The notes below the pieces were generated by a model. That model did not search any database, had not been told where the DNA came from, and saw only the letters and a list, made by a program, of their open reading frames with translations. From assembly GCF_040676775.1 (NCBI RefSeq), contig NZ_JBFAPP010000003.1, positions 248,001 to 312,000 of the forward strand: 64,000 nucleotides of DNA, read 5' to 3'. A program made the position numbers and the translations under genes. Each line of letters begins with the position of its first letter. The first letter of the stretch is position 1. The stretch comes from Micromonospora_G sp040676775. Its GTDB lineage: Bacteria > Actinomycetota > Actinomycetes > Mycobacteriales > Micromonosporaceae. This document shows positions 25,960 to 33,590 of the stretch, piece after piece.

Positions 25960-27171
25960 GTGGTCGACGCGGGCAATGCTGTGCGCTGGCTCCAGTTGAC
26001 CGCGCCGCGAGGCGGGCCGGACGACCTGTCCGACCTGATCACGCGGGCCGCGCCAGCGATCGGCGCCACCGAGATCGTGGTCTACCTCGCCGACTACCAG
26101 CAGACCCAGCTCGTGCCGCTGCTCGGCAACGGGCTGCACCGCGACGTGCTGTCGATCGAGGGGACGCTCGCCGGCCGGGCGTTCAGCGGCGTCGACGTGC
26201 AGGTGACCGTCGACGGCGGGAACCGGATGTGGGTGCCGCTGCTGGTCGGCTGCGAGCGGATGGGCGTACTGGAGATCGTCTGTCCGGCCGACGAAGATCC
26301 GGACATGGAGAGTGCCGTACGGGAACTCTCCGTCAGCGTCGCCCAGCTCCTGGTCAACCGCCGCCCGTACGGCGACGTGGTCGAACGGATGCGACGCCGG
26401 CTGCCGATGCAGGTCGCCGCCGAGATCGTCTGGGGGCTGCTGCCGCCGCTGACGTTCGCGACCGACGACATGATGGTCACCGCCATCCTCGAACCCTGTT
26501 ACGACGTCGGCGGCGACGTCTTCGACTACGCGCTCAACGACAACGTGCTCAGCGTCGGGCTCTTCGACACCTGCGGGCACGGCATCAAGGCGAGCACGCT
26601 CGCCTCGCTCGTGGTCAACGTCTACCGCAACGCCCGCCGGTGCGGCCTGGACCTGGTCGACACCGCGCTCAGCATCGACAAGTGGATCCGCTCCGAGCAC
26701 CCGAACCTCTTCTCCACCGCGCTCCTGGCCGAACTGGACCGGAACACCGGACGGCTGCGCGTCATCAACGCTGGTCATCCAGGTGCGCTGCTGCTGCGCG
26801 ACGGGCACGCGATCCGGGAACTGCCCGGCCCGACCGCGCTGCCGCTGGGACTCGGCCACCTGTCGCCGCGCCGGCCACGGGTGCACGAGGAGGACCTGCA
26901 CCCCGGTGACCGGGTGCTCGCGTACACCGACGGGGTGACCGATGCGGTCAGCGTCGAGGGGGAGCGGTTCGGGGTGGACCGGCTCGTCGACTTCGTCAAC
27001 CGGGCGCTCAACGACGAGCTGCCCACACCCGAGACCATGCGCCGGCTCGTACGCGCGGTGGTCACGCACCAGCAGGACGAACTCCAGGACGACGCCACCG
27101 CGGTGTTCCTCGAATGGCGACCGCCCCGGAGCCCGCTGGCCCACCTCCCGTACTCCGACGAGGGCCGGTAG
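25960..27171 (+). CDS. GAF-SpoIIE (PP2C-type) serine phosphatase
   Basis: About 403 residues. A GAF-like sensor region (about 10-140) is followed by a SpoIIE phosphatase domain: DVGGDVFDY (metal Asp), FDTCGHGIKAS (the usual D-x-x-GHG), INAGHPGALLL and AYTDGVTDA. Such proteins dephosphorylate anti-sigma-factor antagonists in partner-switching stress pathways; no antagonist or anti-sigma gene is adjacent. GTG at 25960 is preferred because GGAGGG lies 9 nt upstream; GTG at 25954 is the alternative. It converges with the DUF899 gene with 2 nt between the stops. Confidence 0.9.
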   Translation: MVDAGNAVRWLQLTAPRGGPDDLSDLITRAAPAIGATEIVVYLADYQQTQLVPLLGNGLHRDVLSIEGTLAGRAFSGVDVQVTVDGGNRMWVPLLVGCERMGVLEIVCPADEDPDMESAVRELSVSVAQLLVNRRPYGDVVERMRRRLPMQVAAEIVWGLLPPLTFATDDMMVTAILEPCYDVGGDVFDYALNDNVLSVGLFDTCGHGIKASTLASLVVNVYRNARRCGLDLVDTALSIDKWIRSEHPNLFSTALLAELDRNTGRLRVINAGHPGALLLRDGHAIRELPGPTALPLGLGHLSPRRPRVHEEDLHPGDRVLAYTDGVTDAVSVEGERFGVDRLVDFVNRALNDELPTPETMRRLVRAVVTHQQDELQDDATAVFLEWRPPRSPLAHLPYSDEGR

Positions 27172-27173
27172 AC

Positions 27174-27803
27174 CTATCCGTACGTGGGGTGCTGCGGCCA
27201 GCCGGCCGGCGAGTCCTCCCAGTCCTCCTGCCGCCCGTACGCGGTCAGGTCCAGCATGCTGTTGACGAAAACGAGCCGGTCCACACCCCGTGCCGTGGTG
27301 TTGTAGGTCCGGTAGACGTCTTCGCCGTCGCGCAGGAACACGCTGAGCATGAACCCTCGGCCGGCGTCGCAGTCGTCCGAAAACGACGTGCCGCGCGACG
27401 ACACGAACGGCAACGTCCACCCCATCTTCGCCTTGTACGCCTCGATCTGGGCCAGCGGCATGTTGGACACCGTGACCCACGAGACGCCCCGGTCGGCCAG
27501 CCCGGCGAGCCCGGTCACCGGGACGCTGTTGGTGAACCAGGTGCAGCCCGGACAGAAGTGTTTCGGACCGTTGTCCATGAACTGGTAGACGATCAACTGC
27601 CCTCGGCCCTCGAACAGGTCGAGCAGCGTCCTGGTGCCGGTCGGGGTGTCGAAGACGTACCCGTTGTCGAATTTGACCATCGGCAGCCGGCGGCGCCGCG
27701 CGGCGAGCGCGTCCAGCGCGCGGGTGGCTTCCTTTTCCGCCTTGAGTAGTTCGTCGCGGGCCTGCTGCCACTGCGCTTGCGAAACGATGCTGGGTTTGTC
27801 CAT
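27174..27803 (-). CDS. DUF899 thioredoxin-like protein
   Basis: A 209-residue DUF899 family member: DLFEGRGQLIVYQFMDN, then HFCPGCTWFTNSVP with the CxxC-like CPGC, and GVSWVTVSNMPLAQIEAYK. The fold is thioredoxin-like and a redox role is presumed, but no function is established. The C-terminal region ends DWEDSPAGWPQHPTYG, typical of the family. It is a single gene. Confidence 0.88.
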   Translation of the reverse strand: MDKPSIVSQAQWQQARDELLKAEKEATRALDALAARRRRLPMVKFDNGYVFDTPTGTRTLLDLFEGRGQLIVYQFMDNGPKHFCPGCTWFTNSVPVTGLAGLADRGVSWVTVSNMPLAQIEAYKAKMGWTLPFVSSRGTSFSDDCDAGRGFMLSVFLRDGEDVYRTYNTTARGVDRLVFVNSMLDLTAYGRQEDWEDSPAGWPQHPTYG

Positions 27804-27916
27804 CCGTCGAGTGTGGCGCCAGGGTCCGACAAGTAACGGCCCTGAGCAGCGTGTCTTCGACTGGAACCATCGTTAATGCCTTGTTGTGTTGCCGGCGCGG
27901 TGCCTACCGTCTGCTG

Positions 27917-28621
27917 ATGCGTTCGCGACTGCTGGCAGTGACCTTCGAGGCGCCCGACCCGGCTCGTCTGGCGCAGTTCTGGGCCGCTCTGTTAGGCCGA
28001 GAGGTGATCGGGGATGCCGATGGTGCGTTTGTGTCGGGCGATGACGTCCAGCTCGGTCTTCGGTTCGTCCCGGGTCGCGCGGGCCAACTCGGAGCGGACC
28101 GGATGCACCTGCACCTGACCAGTGCCGATCTCGACGAGCAGCAGCGTACGGTGACGACGGCGCTGAAGCTCGGCGGTCGGCACCTCGACGTCGGACAGCG
28201 ACCCGAGGAAGGGCATGTCGTCCTGGCCGACCCCGCCGGCTACGCGTTCTGCGTGATCGAGCCCGGCAACGCCTACCTTGCCGGATGCGGCACCCTCGGT
28301 GAACTCACCTGCGATGGCAACCGGGAAGTCGGCCTGTTCTGGGGCAAGGCGCTGGGCTGGCCGCTGGTGTGGGACCAGGACGAGGAGACCGCGATCCAGT
28401 CACCGCGCGGCGGCACCAAGATCGCATGGGGAGGCCCGCCCGTGGCTCCGAAGAAGGAGCTGAACCGGCAGCGCTTCGAGCTCGTCCCGGCCGCTGGCGA
28501 CCAGCAGGCGGCGGTCGACGGGCTGATCTCCCTCGGGGCCACGCGGCTCGAAATCCGTCAGGACGGCACGATCCTGCTGGCGGATCCGGACGGCAACGAG
28601 TTCTGCGTCAGGGGCGAGTGA
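27917..28621 (+). CDS. Two-domain VOC (glyoxalase/bleomycin-resistance fold) protein
   Basis: A 234-residue protein with two VOC modules: residues 1-115 (RLLAVTFEAPDPARLAQFWA ... VLADPAGYAFCVIE) and 120-234 (GLFWGKALGWPLVW ... LLADPDGNEFCVRGE). The paired modules form one metal-binding or substrate-binding cavity; the substrate is unknown. ATG at 27917 fits the usual start of the fold; a longer open frame upstream is not protein-like. The stop TGA (28619-28621) is also the first codon of a tandem repeat. Confidence 0.85.
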   Translation: MRSRLLAVTFEAPDPARLAQFWAALLGREVIGDADGAFVSGDDVQLGLRFVPGRAGQLGADRMHLHLTSADLDEQQRTVTTALKLGGRHLDVGQRPEEGHVVLADPAGYAFCVIEPGNAYLAGCGTLGELTCDGNREVGLFWGKALGWPLVWDQDEETAIQSPRGGTKIAWGGPPVAPKKELNRQRFELVPAAGDQQAAVDGLISLGATRLEIRQDGTILLADPDGNEFCVRGE

Positions 28622-28682
28622 CCACAGCTCCGACTGACCACAGCTCCGACTGACTACAGTTCCGACTGACCACAGTTCCGCA
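28619..28682. repeat. 16-nt tandem repeat beginning with the VOC stop codon
   Basis: Four consecutive 16-nt units, TGACCACAGCTCCGAC with small changes (C to T), start at 28619, 28635, 28651 and 28667. The first TGA is the stop of the VOC gene. Confidence 0.95.
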
Positions 28683-28732
28683 GGAACGGCGCGAGCCCGC
28701 AACCCGCTGGTGGGGTACGGGCTCGCCGTCCT
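28682..28732. terminator. Bidirectional terminator-like hairpin
   Basis: AGGAACGGCGCGAGCCCG (28682-28699) pairs with CGGGCTCGCCGTCCT (28718-28732), leaving two single-base bulges. It lies between the converging VOC and MFS genes. Confidence 0.65.
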
Positions 28733-28762
28733 GTCCAGTGCCCTAACGGGCTGGCGGTACGG

Positions 28763-30355
28763 TCAGTGCGTCGCCGGGAGGGTGACGGCTGCCTCCTGTC
28801 CTTCCTGTTCGAGTCGTTCGGTGCCGCTCAGCGTGCTCAGCGGCTTCTCCTTGATGAACAGCACCGCGACGAACGCGAGCAGCGCGATCGGTGCGCCGAT
28901 CAGGAACAGGTCGGCGGTGGCGGTGCCGTACGCGTCCTGCACGATCCGCAGCACCGGGGCGGGCAGGGTGGCGAGGTCGGGCACTGCCGCGGTGCCGGTG
29001 CCGCCACCGGCAGCCGGTCCGAGGTTCTCGGCCAGCAGCGAGGTGACCCGGTTGGCCAGTACCGCACCGAGGGCGCTGACGCCGATGGCGCCGCCCATGC
29101 TGCGGAAGAAGGTCAGCACCGAGGTGGTCGCGCCGAGCTCGTGCGCGGGTACGTCGTTCTGCGCGGCGAGCACCAGGTTCTGCATCAGCATGCCGACGCC
29201 GATGCCGAGCACCGCCATGTAGATCGACAAGATCAGCACGCTGGTCCCGGCGTCGATGGTGCCGAGCAGCACCATGCCGGCGGTCATGATGGCACCACCG
29301 GCGACCAGGTACATCTTCCACCGGCCGTACTTGGTGATGAGTTGGCCGGCGACGGTGGACGACACCAGCAGACCGAAGATCATCGGCAGGCTCATCAGCC
29401 CGGCGACGGTCGGCGACTTGCCCAGCGAAACCTGGAAATACTGTGACAGGAACACGGTGCCGCCGAACATGGCCACACCGACCAGCACGCTCGCCACGGT
29501 GGCCAGCGAGACGGTGCGGTTGCGGAAGATGCTGAGCGGGATGATCGGCTCCGCCACCCGCGACTCGACCCAGATCGCCAGCGCCAGCAGCACCAGGCCG
29601 CCGCCGACCATGAGCGCGGTCCAGCCCGAACCCCAGGCGAACTTGTGCCCGGCGAGCGAGGACCAGACCAGCAGGGTGGAGACGCCCGCGGTGATGAGGG
29701 CGGCACCGGCCCAGTCGATGTTGACCTTCCGGCGTACGACCGGCAGGTGCAGGGTGCGCTGGAGCAGGAAGATCGACAGCAGGGTGAACGGCACACCGAT
29801 CAGGAAGCACCAGCGCCAGCCCAGCCACGAGGTGTCGACCAGGACACCGCCGATCAGCGGGCCGGCGATGGTGCCGACGCCGAAGACCGCACCGAAGATG
29901 CCGGCGTAGCGGCCCAGTTCCCGCGGCGGGATCATCGCCGCCATGACGATCAGGGCGAGCGCGCTCATGCCGCCCGCGCCGATGCCCTGCACGATCCGGC
30001 TGATCAGCAGCACCTCGACGTTCGGGGTGAAACCGGCGATCAGCGAGCCGACCACGAACAGGCCGAGCGAGAGCTGGATCAGCAGCTTCTTGCTGTAGAG
30101 GTCGGCCATCTTGCCCCAGAGCGGGACGGTCGCGGTCATGGCCAGCAGTTCGCTGGTGACGATCCAGGTGTAGACGGTCTGGCTGCCGTGCAGGTCGGCG
30201 ATGATGCGCGGCAACGCGTTCGCCACCACCGTGGAGGCGAGGATCGACACGAACATGCCGACCATGAGGCCGGACAGTGCCTGGAGGACTTCCCGGCGGG
30301 ACATGCGCCCCGAGCCGGCATCCGCGGTCTCGGCTGGCGCGGCGGTTGTGGTCAT
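28763..30355 (-). CDS. MFS multidrug exporter, DHA2 family
   Basis: A 530-residue, about 14-TM exporter. LSGLMVGMFVSILASTVVANALP resembles motif D1 (here quoted in pieces: LMVGMFVSILASTVVANALP), LWGKMADLYSKK is motif A, and GPLIGGVLVD is motif C. The ATG was chosen because AAGGAAG lies just upstream. It lies 70 nt downstream of a TetR gene on the same strand, so TetR most likely represses the pair and is released by an exported compound. Confidence 0.92.
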   Translation of the reverse strand: MTTTAAPAETADAGSGRMSRREVLQALSGLMVGMFVSILASTVVANALPRIIADLHGSQTVYTWIVTSELLAMTATVPLWGKMADLYSKKLLIQLSLGLFVVGSLIAGFTPNVEVLLISRIVQGIGAGGMSALALIVMAAMIPPRELGRYAGIFGAVFGVGTIAGPLIGGVLVDTSWLGWRWCFLIGVPFTLLSIFLLQRTLHLPVVRRKVNIDWAGAALITAGVSTLLVWSSLAGHKFAWGSGWTALMVGGGLVLLALAIWVESRVAEPIIPLSIFRNRTVSLATVASVLVGVAMFGGTVFLSQYFQVSLGKSPTVAGLMSLPMIFGLLVSSTVAGQLITKYGRWKMYLVAGGAIMTAGMVLLGTIDAGTSVLILSIYMAVLGIGVGMLMQNLVLAAQNDVPAHELGATTSVLTFFRSMGGAIGVSALGAVLANRVTSLLAENLGPAAGGGTGTAAVPDLATLPAPVLRIVQDAYGTATADLFLIGAPIALLAFVAVLFIKEKPLSTLSGTERLEQEGQEAAVTLPATH

Positions 30356-30425
30356 CAACGCTTCCTTACTCACGAGCAGATGTGGTGGCCCCGGCACTGG
30401 CAGGCCGGGGCGGAAAGTCGGTGGG

Positions 30426-31046
30426 TCAGGCGGCGGATCGGGGATCTGGCAGGCCGGCGGCGACCGCGGCGAACGCCTCGTCGACCAGTTCGGTCAACGG
30501 CAGACTGCCGCCGCTGGCGGACCAGCGGATGATGGCGACCCGGAAGGCCGCGCCGGTGACGGCGGTGACCAGGGCCGGATATCCGTGGTCCGGCCCCACT
30601 CCCGTACGCGCGGCGAGCGCTTCGGTGGTCATCCGTTCGGTCTCGACGCTGCCCGCCACCAGCCGGGGCAGCAGCGACGGGTTCTGCGCCACGACCTTCA
30701 ACCGCAGCAGCCAGAGCGCGGAGTCGGCCTGCATCTCCTCCAGCATGGGGGTCAGCGCCAGCCGGAAGGCCTCCAGCGCGGGCACCTCCGGCGGCACGGT
30801 CGCCAGCACCGCCAGCACCCGTTCACTGTCGCCGGCCTGGTCGCCGACGAGCGCCTCGTCCTTGGACGAGAAGTAGTTGAAGAACGTACGCGCGGAGACG
30901 TCCGCGGCCTCGCTGATCTCCTCGACGGTGACCTGGTCGAGCCCGCGCTCGGCCACCAGGCGCAGCGCGGCGGACACCAGGGCGTCCCGGGTCTGCCGCT
31001 TCTTGCGGTCCCGGCGCCCGGCGGTGGCGTCCTCGACGATGGTCAC
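30426..31046 (-). CDS. TetR family repressor of the adjacent exporter
   Basis: A 206-residue TetR protein. The N-terminal helix-turn-helix reads TRDALVSAALRLVAERGLDQ, VTVEEISEAADVSARTFFNY and FSSKDEALV; the rest is the ligand/dimerisation domain. The GTG start gives the usual short basic leader (RRDRKKRQ). A 6-bp dyad with 3-nt centre lies 22 nt upstream, a probable autoregulatory operator. It forms an operon with the downstream DHA2 exporter. Confidence 0.92.
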   Translation of the reverse strand: MTIVEDATAGRRDRKKRQTRDALVSAALRLVAERGLDQVTVEEISEAADVSARTFFNYFSSKDEALVGDQAGDSERVLAVLATVPPEVPALEAFRLALTPMLEEMQADSALWLLRLKVVAQNPSLLPRLVAGSVETERMTTEALAARTGVGPDHGYPALVTAVTGAAFRVAIIRWSASGGSLPLTELVDEAFAAVAAGLPDPRSAA

Positions 31047-31067
31047 CCCGTCACCGTACGAAGAAAC

Positions 31068-31082
31068 TTGCAGGTGCTGCAA
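31068..31082. promoter_or_regulatory. Probable TetR operator
   Basis: TTGCAGGTGCTGCAA is a perfect 6-bp inverted repeat with 3-nt centre in the TetR leader, flanked by direct AAACTT copies. Confidence 0.6.
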
Positions 31083-31125
31083 ACTTTTATTGTGCGCAAC
31101 GAGGTGATGTAGAACACCGCCCAGG

Positions 31126-31926
31126 TCAAGCGGTGTAGACCGCCATCGCCCGCTGGAGTCGATCATGCTCTTCCAGGGTGCCGATCGCGGCCCGATGCTC
31201 CGGGTGCAGTAGGTAGTGCTTGATCGCATTGGTGAGGAAGGCCGGCTGCACGCCCAACTGGTGCAGCGGCAGCGACACCTGCGGGAAGACCTTGATCAAT
31301 CCACTGGTACGGACCAGGTCCCGCCGGCCGATACCGATCGGGCTGGCGTCCCAGCTACCCGGGCGCAGTAGCGGGCCCACCGCGATCGCCTGCCATGGCA
31401 CCTCCTGGCGACCCAGCAGGGTGACCACCAGCAGGCTCTCCGGGCGCAACTCCAGCCGGATCCCGTCACGGAAGATCGCCACGACCCACAGCAGCGACAG
31501 CCCGAACACCCCGACCGCCACCAGCAGGCCGATCACGATGAGCGCGAGCAGCGCGGACCCCTGGTCGGGTTCCAGCATCCGCAGTTCCAGGTTGGTGACG
31601 AACACGGTCAGCGTCAGTTGTTGCGCCGCCGTTCCCCCCAGCAGCAGGTACTCGGGCGGGGCCACGAAGGCCGGTTCGCTACCCAAGCGCAGCGCGGTCG
31701 GCTTCGACCTGCGCGCGAGCCACGGGCCCAGCGCCGACAGGCCGAAGATGATCGGCATCGGCAGGAACAGGCCCAGGGCGAGGCCGGGCCAGGTGGTCAC
31801 GCCGACGAACTCGGCCGTCACGATCCCGGCCACCGCCAGCCCGACCGCCACCACGATGAGCAGGACGGCACCGGACCGGCCCCGGATCCACGTACGGCCG
31901 GTGTCGTCAGTGGGCAGGGTGGCCAT
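31126..31926 (-). CDS. Membrane protein with four hydrophobic segments, unknown function
   Basis: A 266-residue protein. Hydrophobic segments lie near residues 17-35 (AVLLIVVAVGLAVAGIV), 41-58, 95-112 and 125-150. After them comes a soluble C-terminal part with IRLELRPESLLVVTLLGRQE and VPWQAIAVGPLL, a pattern seen in bacterial PH-like domains attached to membrane anchors. I do not recognise the family. The ATG at 31926 is chosen over upstream frames that are not protein-like. It is divergent from the SDR gene, with an operator-like repeat between them. Confidence 0.7.
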   Translation of the reverse strand: MATLPTDDTGRTWIRGRSGAVLLIVVAVGLAVAGIVTAEFVGVTTWPGLALGLFLPMPIIFGLSALGPWLARRSKPTALRLGSEPAFVAPPEYLLLGGTAAQQLTLTVFVTNLELRMLEPDQGSALLALIVIGLLVAVGVFGLSLLWVVAIFRDGIRLELRPESLLVVTLLGRQEVPWQAIAVGPLLRPGSWDASPIGIGRRDLVRTSGLIKVFPQVSLPLHQLGVQPAFLTNAIKHYLLHPEHRAAIGTLEEHDRLQRAMAVYTA

Positions 31927-31981
31927 GCGGTGCAGTGTGGACCACGCCGTCCAGGTCGCCCCGTCCGACCGAAGCCGGCAG

Positions 31982-32012
31982 TTGACTTCGACCGTGCTCG
32001 AAGTCCTAGCGT
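31982..32012 (+). promoter_or_regulatory. SDR promoter with overlapping operator
   Basis: A -35-like TTGACT (31982-31987) and TAGCGT (32007-32012) flank a perfect 8-bp inverted repeat, GACTTCGA-N6-TCGAAGTC (31984-32005), 14 nt before the SDR start. The 19-nt spacing is long, so the operator is better supported than the promoter. Confidence 0.5.
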
Positions 32013-32018
32013 CGGCCC

Positions 32019-33020
32019 ATGACGACACCCCAGCGTTCGATCGGATCGGGATTCGGTGCCCGGAGCAGCGCGGACGACGTGCTGTCGGGGATCGACCTGT
32101 CCGGAAAGCTCGCGATCGTCACCGGCGGCCATTCGGGCCTCGGCCTGGCGACGACCCGCGCGCTCGCCCGAGCCGGTGCGCGGGTGCTGGTCGCCACCCG
32201 GCGGCCGGCGGACGCCCGGAAGGCGGTCGACGGGATCGACGGCGTCGAGGTCGACGAACTGGACCTGGCCGACTTGGACGGCGTACGTGGCTTCGCCGAG
32301 CGGTTCCTGGATTCGGGTCGGGAAATCGACATCCTGGTCAACAACGCCGGGCTGATGGCCTGCCCGGAAACCCGGGTGGGTCCCGGCTGGGAGGCGCAGT
32401 TCGCCACCAACCACCTCGGCCACTACGCCCTGGTCAACCGCCTGTGGCCGGCGCTCGTACGCGGCGGAGGTGCCCGCGTGGTGGCCGTCGCCTCCGGTTA
32501 CGCCAACTCGGCGATCCGCTGGCACGACCTACAGTTCGAGCGCGGCTACGACAAGTGGCAGGCGTACGCGCAGTCGAAGATGGCCAACGTACGGTTCGCC
32601 GAACACCTCGACACCATCGGCCGGGCGTACGGGGTGCGGGCGTTCTCCGTACATCCCGGTTACATCCTCACCCCGCTGCAACGTCACCTTTCCCGGTCGG
32701 AGATGGTCGCGGCCGGTTGGGTCGACGAGGACGGCAACCAGGTCGGGGCGGATTTCAAGACCCCCGAACAGGGGGCGGCGACGCAGGTATGGGCGGCAAC
32801 GTCACCGCGGCTCGCGGGCATGGGCGGCGTCTACTGCGTGCACTGCGACATCGCCGACCTGCCGGAGCGGGCCGGCGCCGACGACGGCATGCCACCGGAG
32901 GCCGCACGGCTCTGGGCGGTGTCGGCCACACTCACCGGAGTCGACGCCGTCAGCCGTTACACAGGGCGGTCCGGAGCAGGTTGCCGAGTTCCGCGGCCTG
33001 GTCGTCCGACCACGCGATGA
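32019..33020 (+). CDS. Short-chain dehydrogenase/reductase with C-terminal overrun
   Basis: A 333-residue classical SDR: TGGHSGLGLA (NAD(P)-binding TGxxxGxG, about residue 36), NNAGLMA (about 110), the catalytic Ser region VVAVASGY and YAQSK (YxxxK, about 186). It resembles retinol-dehydrogenase/oxidoreductase SDRs that act on lipophilic alcohols; the substrate is unknown. The domain ends near LTGVDAVSRY. The last 20 or so residues are Arg/Gly/Pro-rich and are read antisense to the HIT gene (71-nt overlap), which suggests that the original stop was lost. Confidence 0.88.
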   Translation: MTTPQRSIGSGFGARSSADDVLSGIDLSGKLAIVTGGHSGLGLATTRALARAGARVLVATRRPADARKAVDGIDGVEVDELDLADLDGVRGFAERFLDSGREIDILVNNAGLMACPETRVGPGWEAQFATNHLGHYALVNRLWPALVRGGGARVVAVASGYANSAIRWHDLQFERGYDKWQAYAQSKMANVRFAEHLDTIGRAYGVRAFSVHPGYILTPLQRHLSRSEMVAAGWVDEDGNQVGADFKTPEQGAATQVWAATSPRLAGMGGVYCVHCDIADLPERAGADDGMPPEAARLWAVSATLTGVDAVSRYTGRSGAGCRVPRPGRPTTR

Positions 33021-33450
33021 CACCGTTCTCCGCCAGCAGTGCCTGGAACTGCTGCTGGGCGTACGGGGTGCCCGGGGGGAGCGGGGCGATGTGCCAGTGC
33101 AGGTGGGAGTTGCCCTGCTGGCTGCCGAGCGAGAGCAGGTACGTCCGCTCGCTCGGCACCACCGCCTCGACCGCTCGTGCGACCCGGTAGACCACCTCCT
33201 GCAACCGCAGGTACGCCTCGACGTTCAGGTCCCGCACCGCGTGCTCGACATGCTGTCTCGGTACGACCAGCACGTGCCCGTACAGGGTCGGGTACCTGCT
33301 GACGAACGCGACGTGCTCACCGTCGTCGTAGACCAGCTCGTGCCGGTATTCCGGATCACCGGAGAGGTAGGCGCAGACGAAGCACGGGCCGGTACGCACC
33401 CGCGTCTCGTACGCGGCCAGATCCATCGGATGCCGTACCCGTTCCACCAT
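32950..33450 (-). CDS. HIT family nucleotide hydrolase/transferase
   Basis: A 166-residue HIT protein. The histidine triad is SHLHWHIAPL (HxHxH, about residue 112), and the upstream substrate loop reads LYGHVLVVPRQHVEHA. HIT enzymes cleave AMP-linked nucleotides such as AppppA or adenylated metabolites. The N-terminal Cys pair (GPCFVCAYL) is common in the group. ATG at 33450 was chosen because the upstream frame is not protein-like. The 3' end overlaps the convergent SDR by 71 nt. Confidence 0.9.
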   Translation of the reverse strand: MVERVRHPMDLAAYETRVRTGPCFVCAYLSGDPEYRHELVYDDGEHVAFVSRYPTLYGHVLVVPRQHVEHAVRDLNVEAYLRLQEVVYRVARAVEAVVPSERTYLLSLGSQQGNSHLHWHIAPLPPGTPYAQQQFQALLAENGVIAWSDDQAAELGNLLRTALCNG

Positions 33451-33590
33451 GCGTGGCCCCCCGCCGAGATCCCGTGTCCGGACCCTAACGAAACAGCCCG
33501 CGGATCGCTGCCCGGACCACACCCGACGGGCACCGGCCCGGGTAAACCGCGGATACCAATATCGGCGGTCCGATCAGGTCAGGGCGTTGG

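Noticed and set aside
24339..28682. CRISPR-like arrays
   Set aside because: Repeats are directly adjacent without spacers and differ from place to place; no cas genes.
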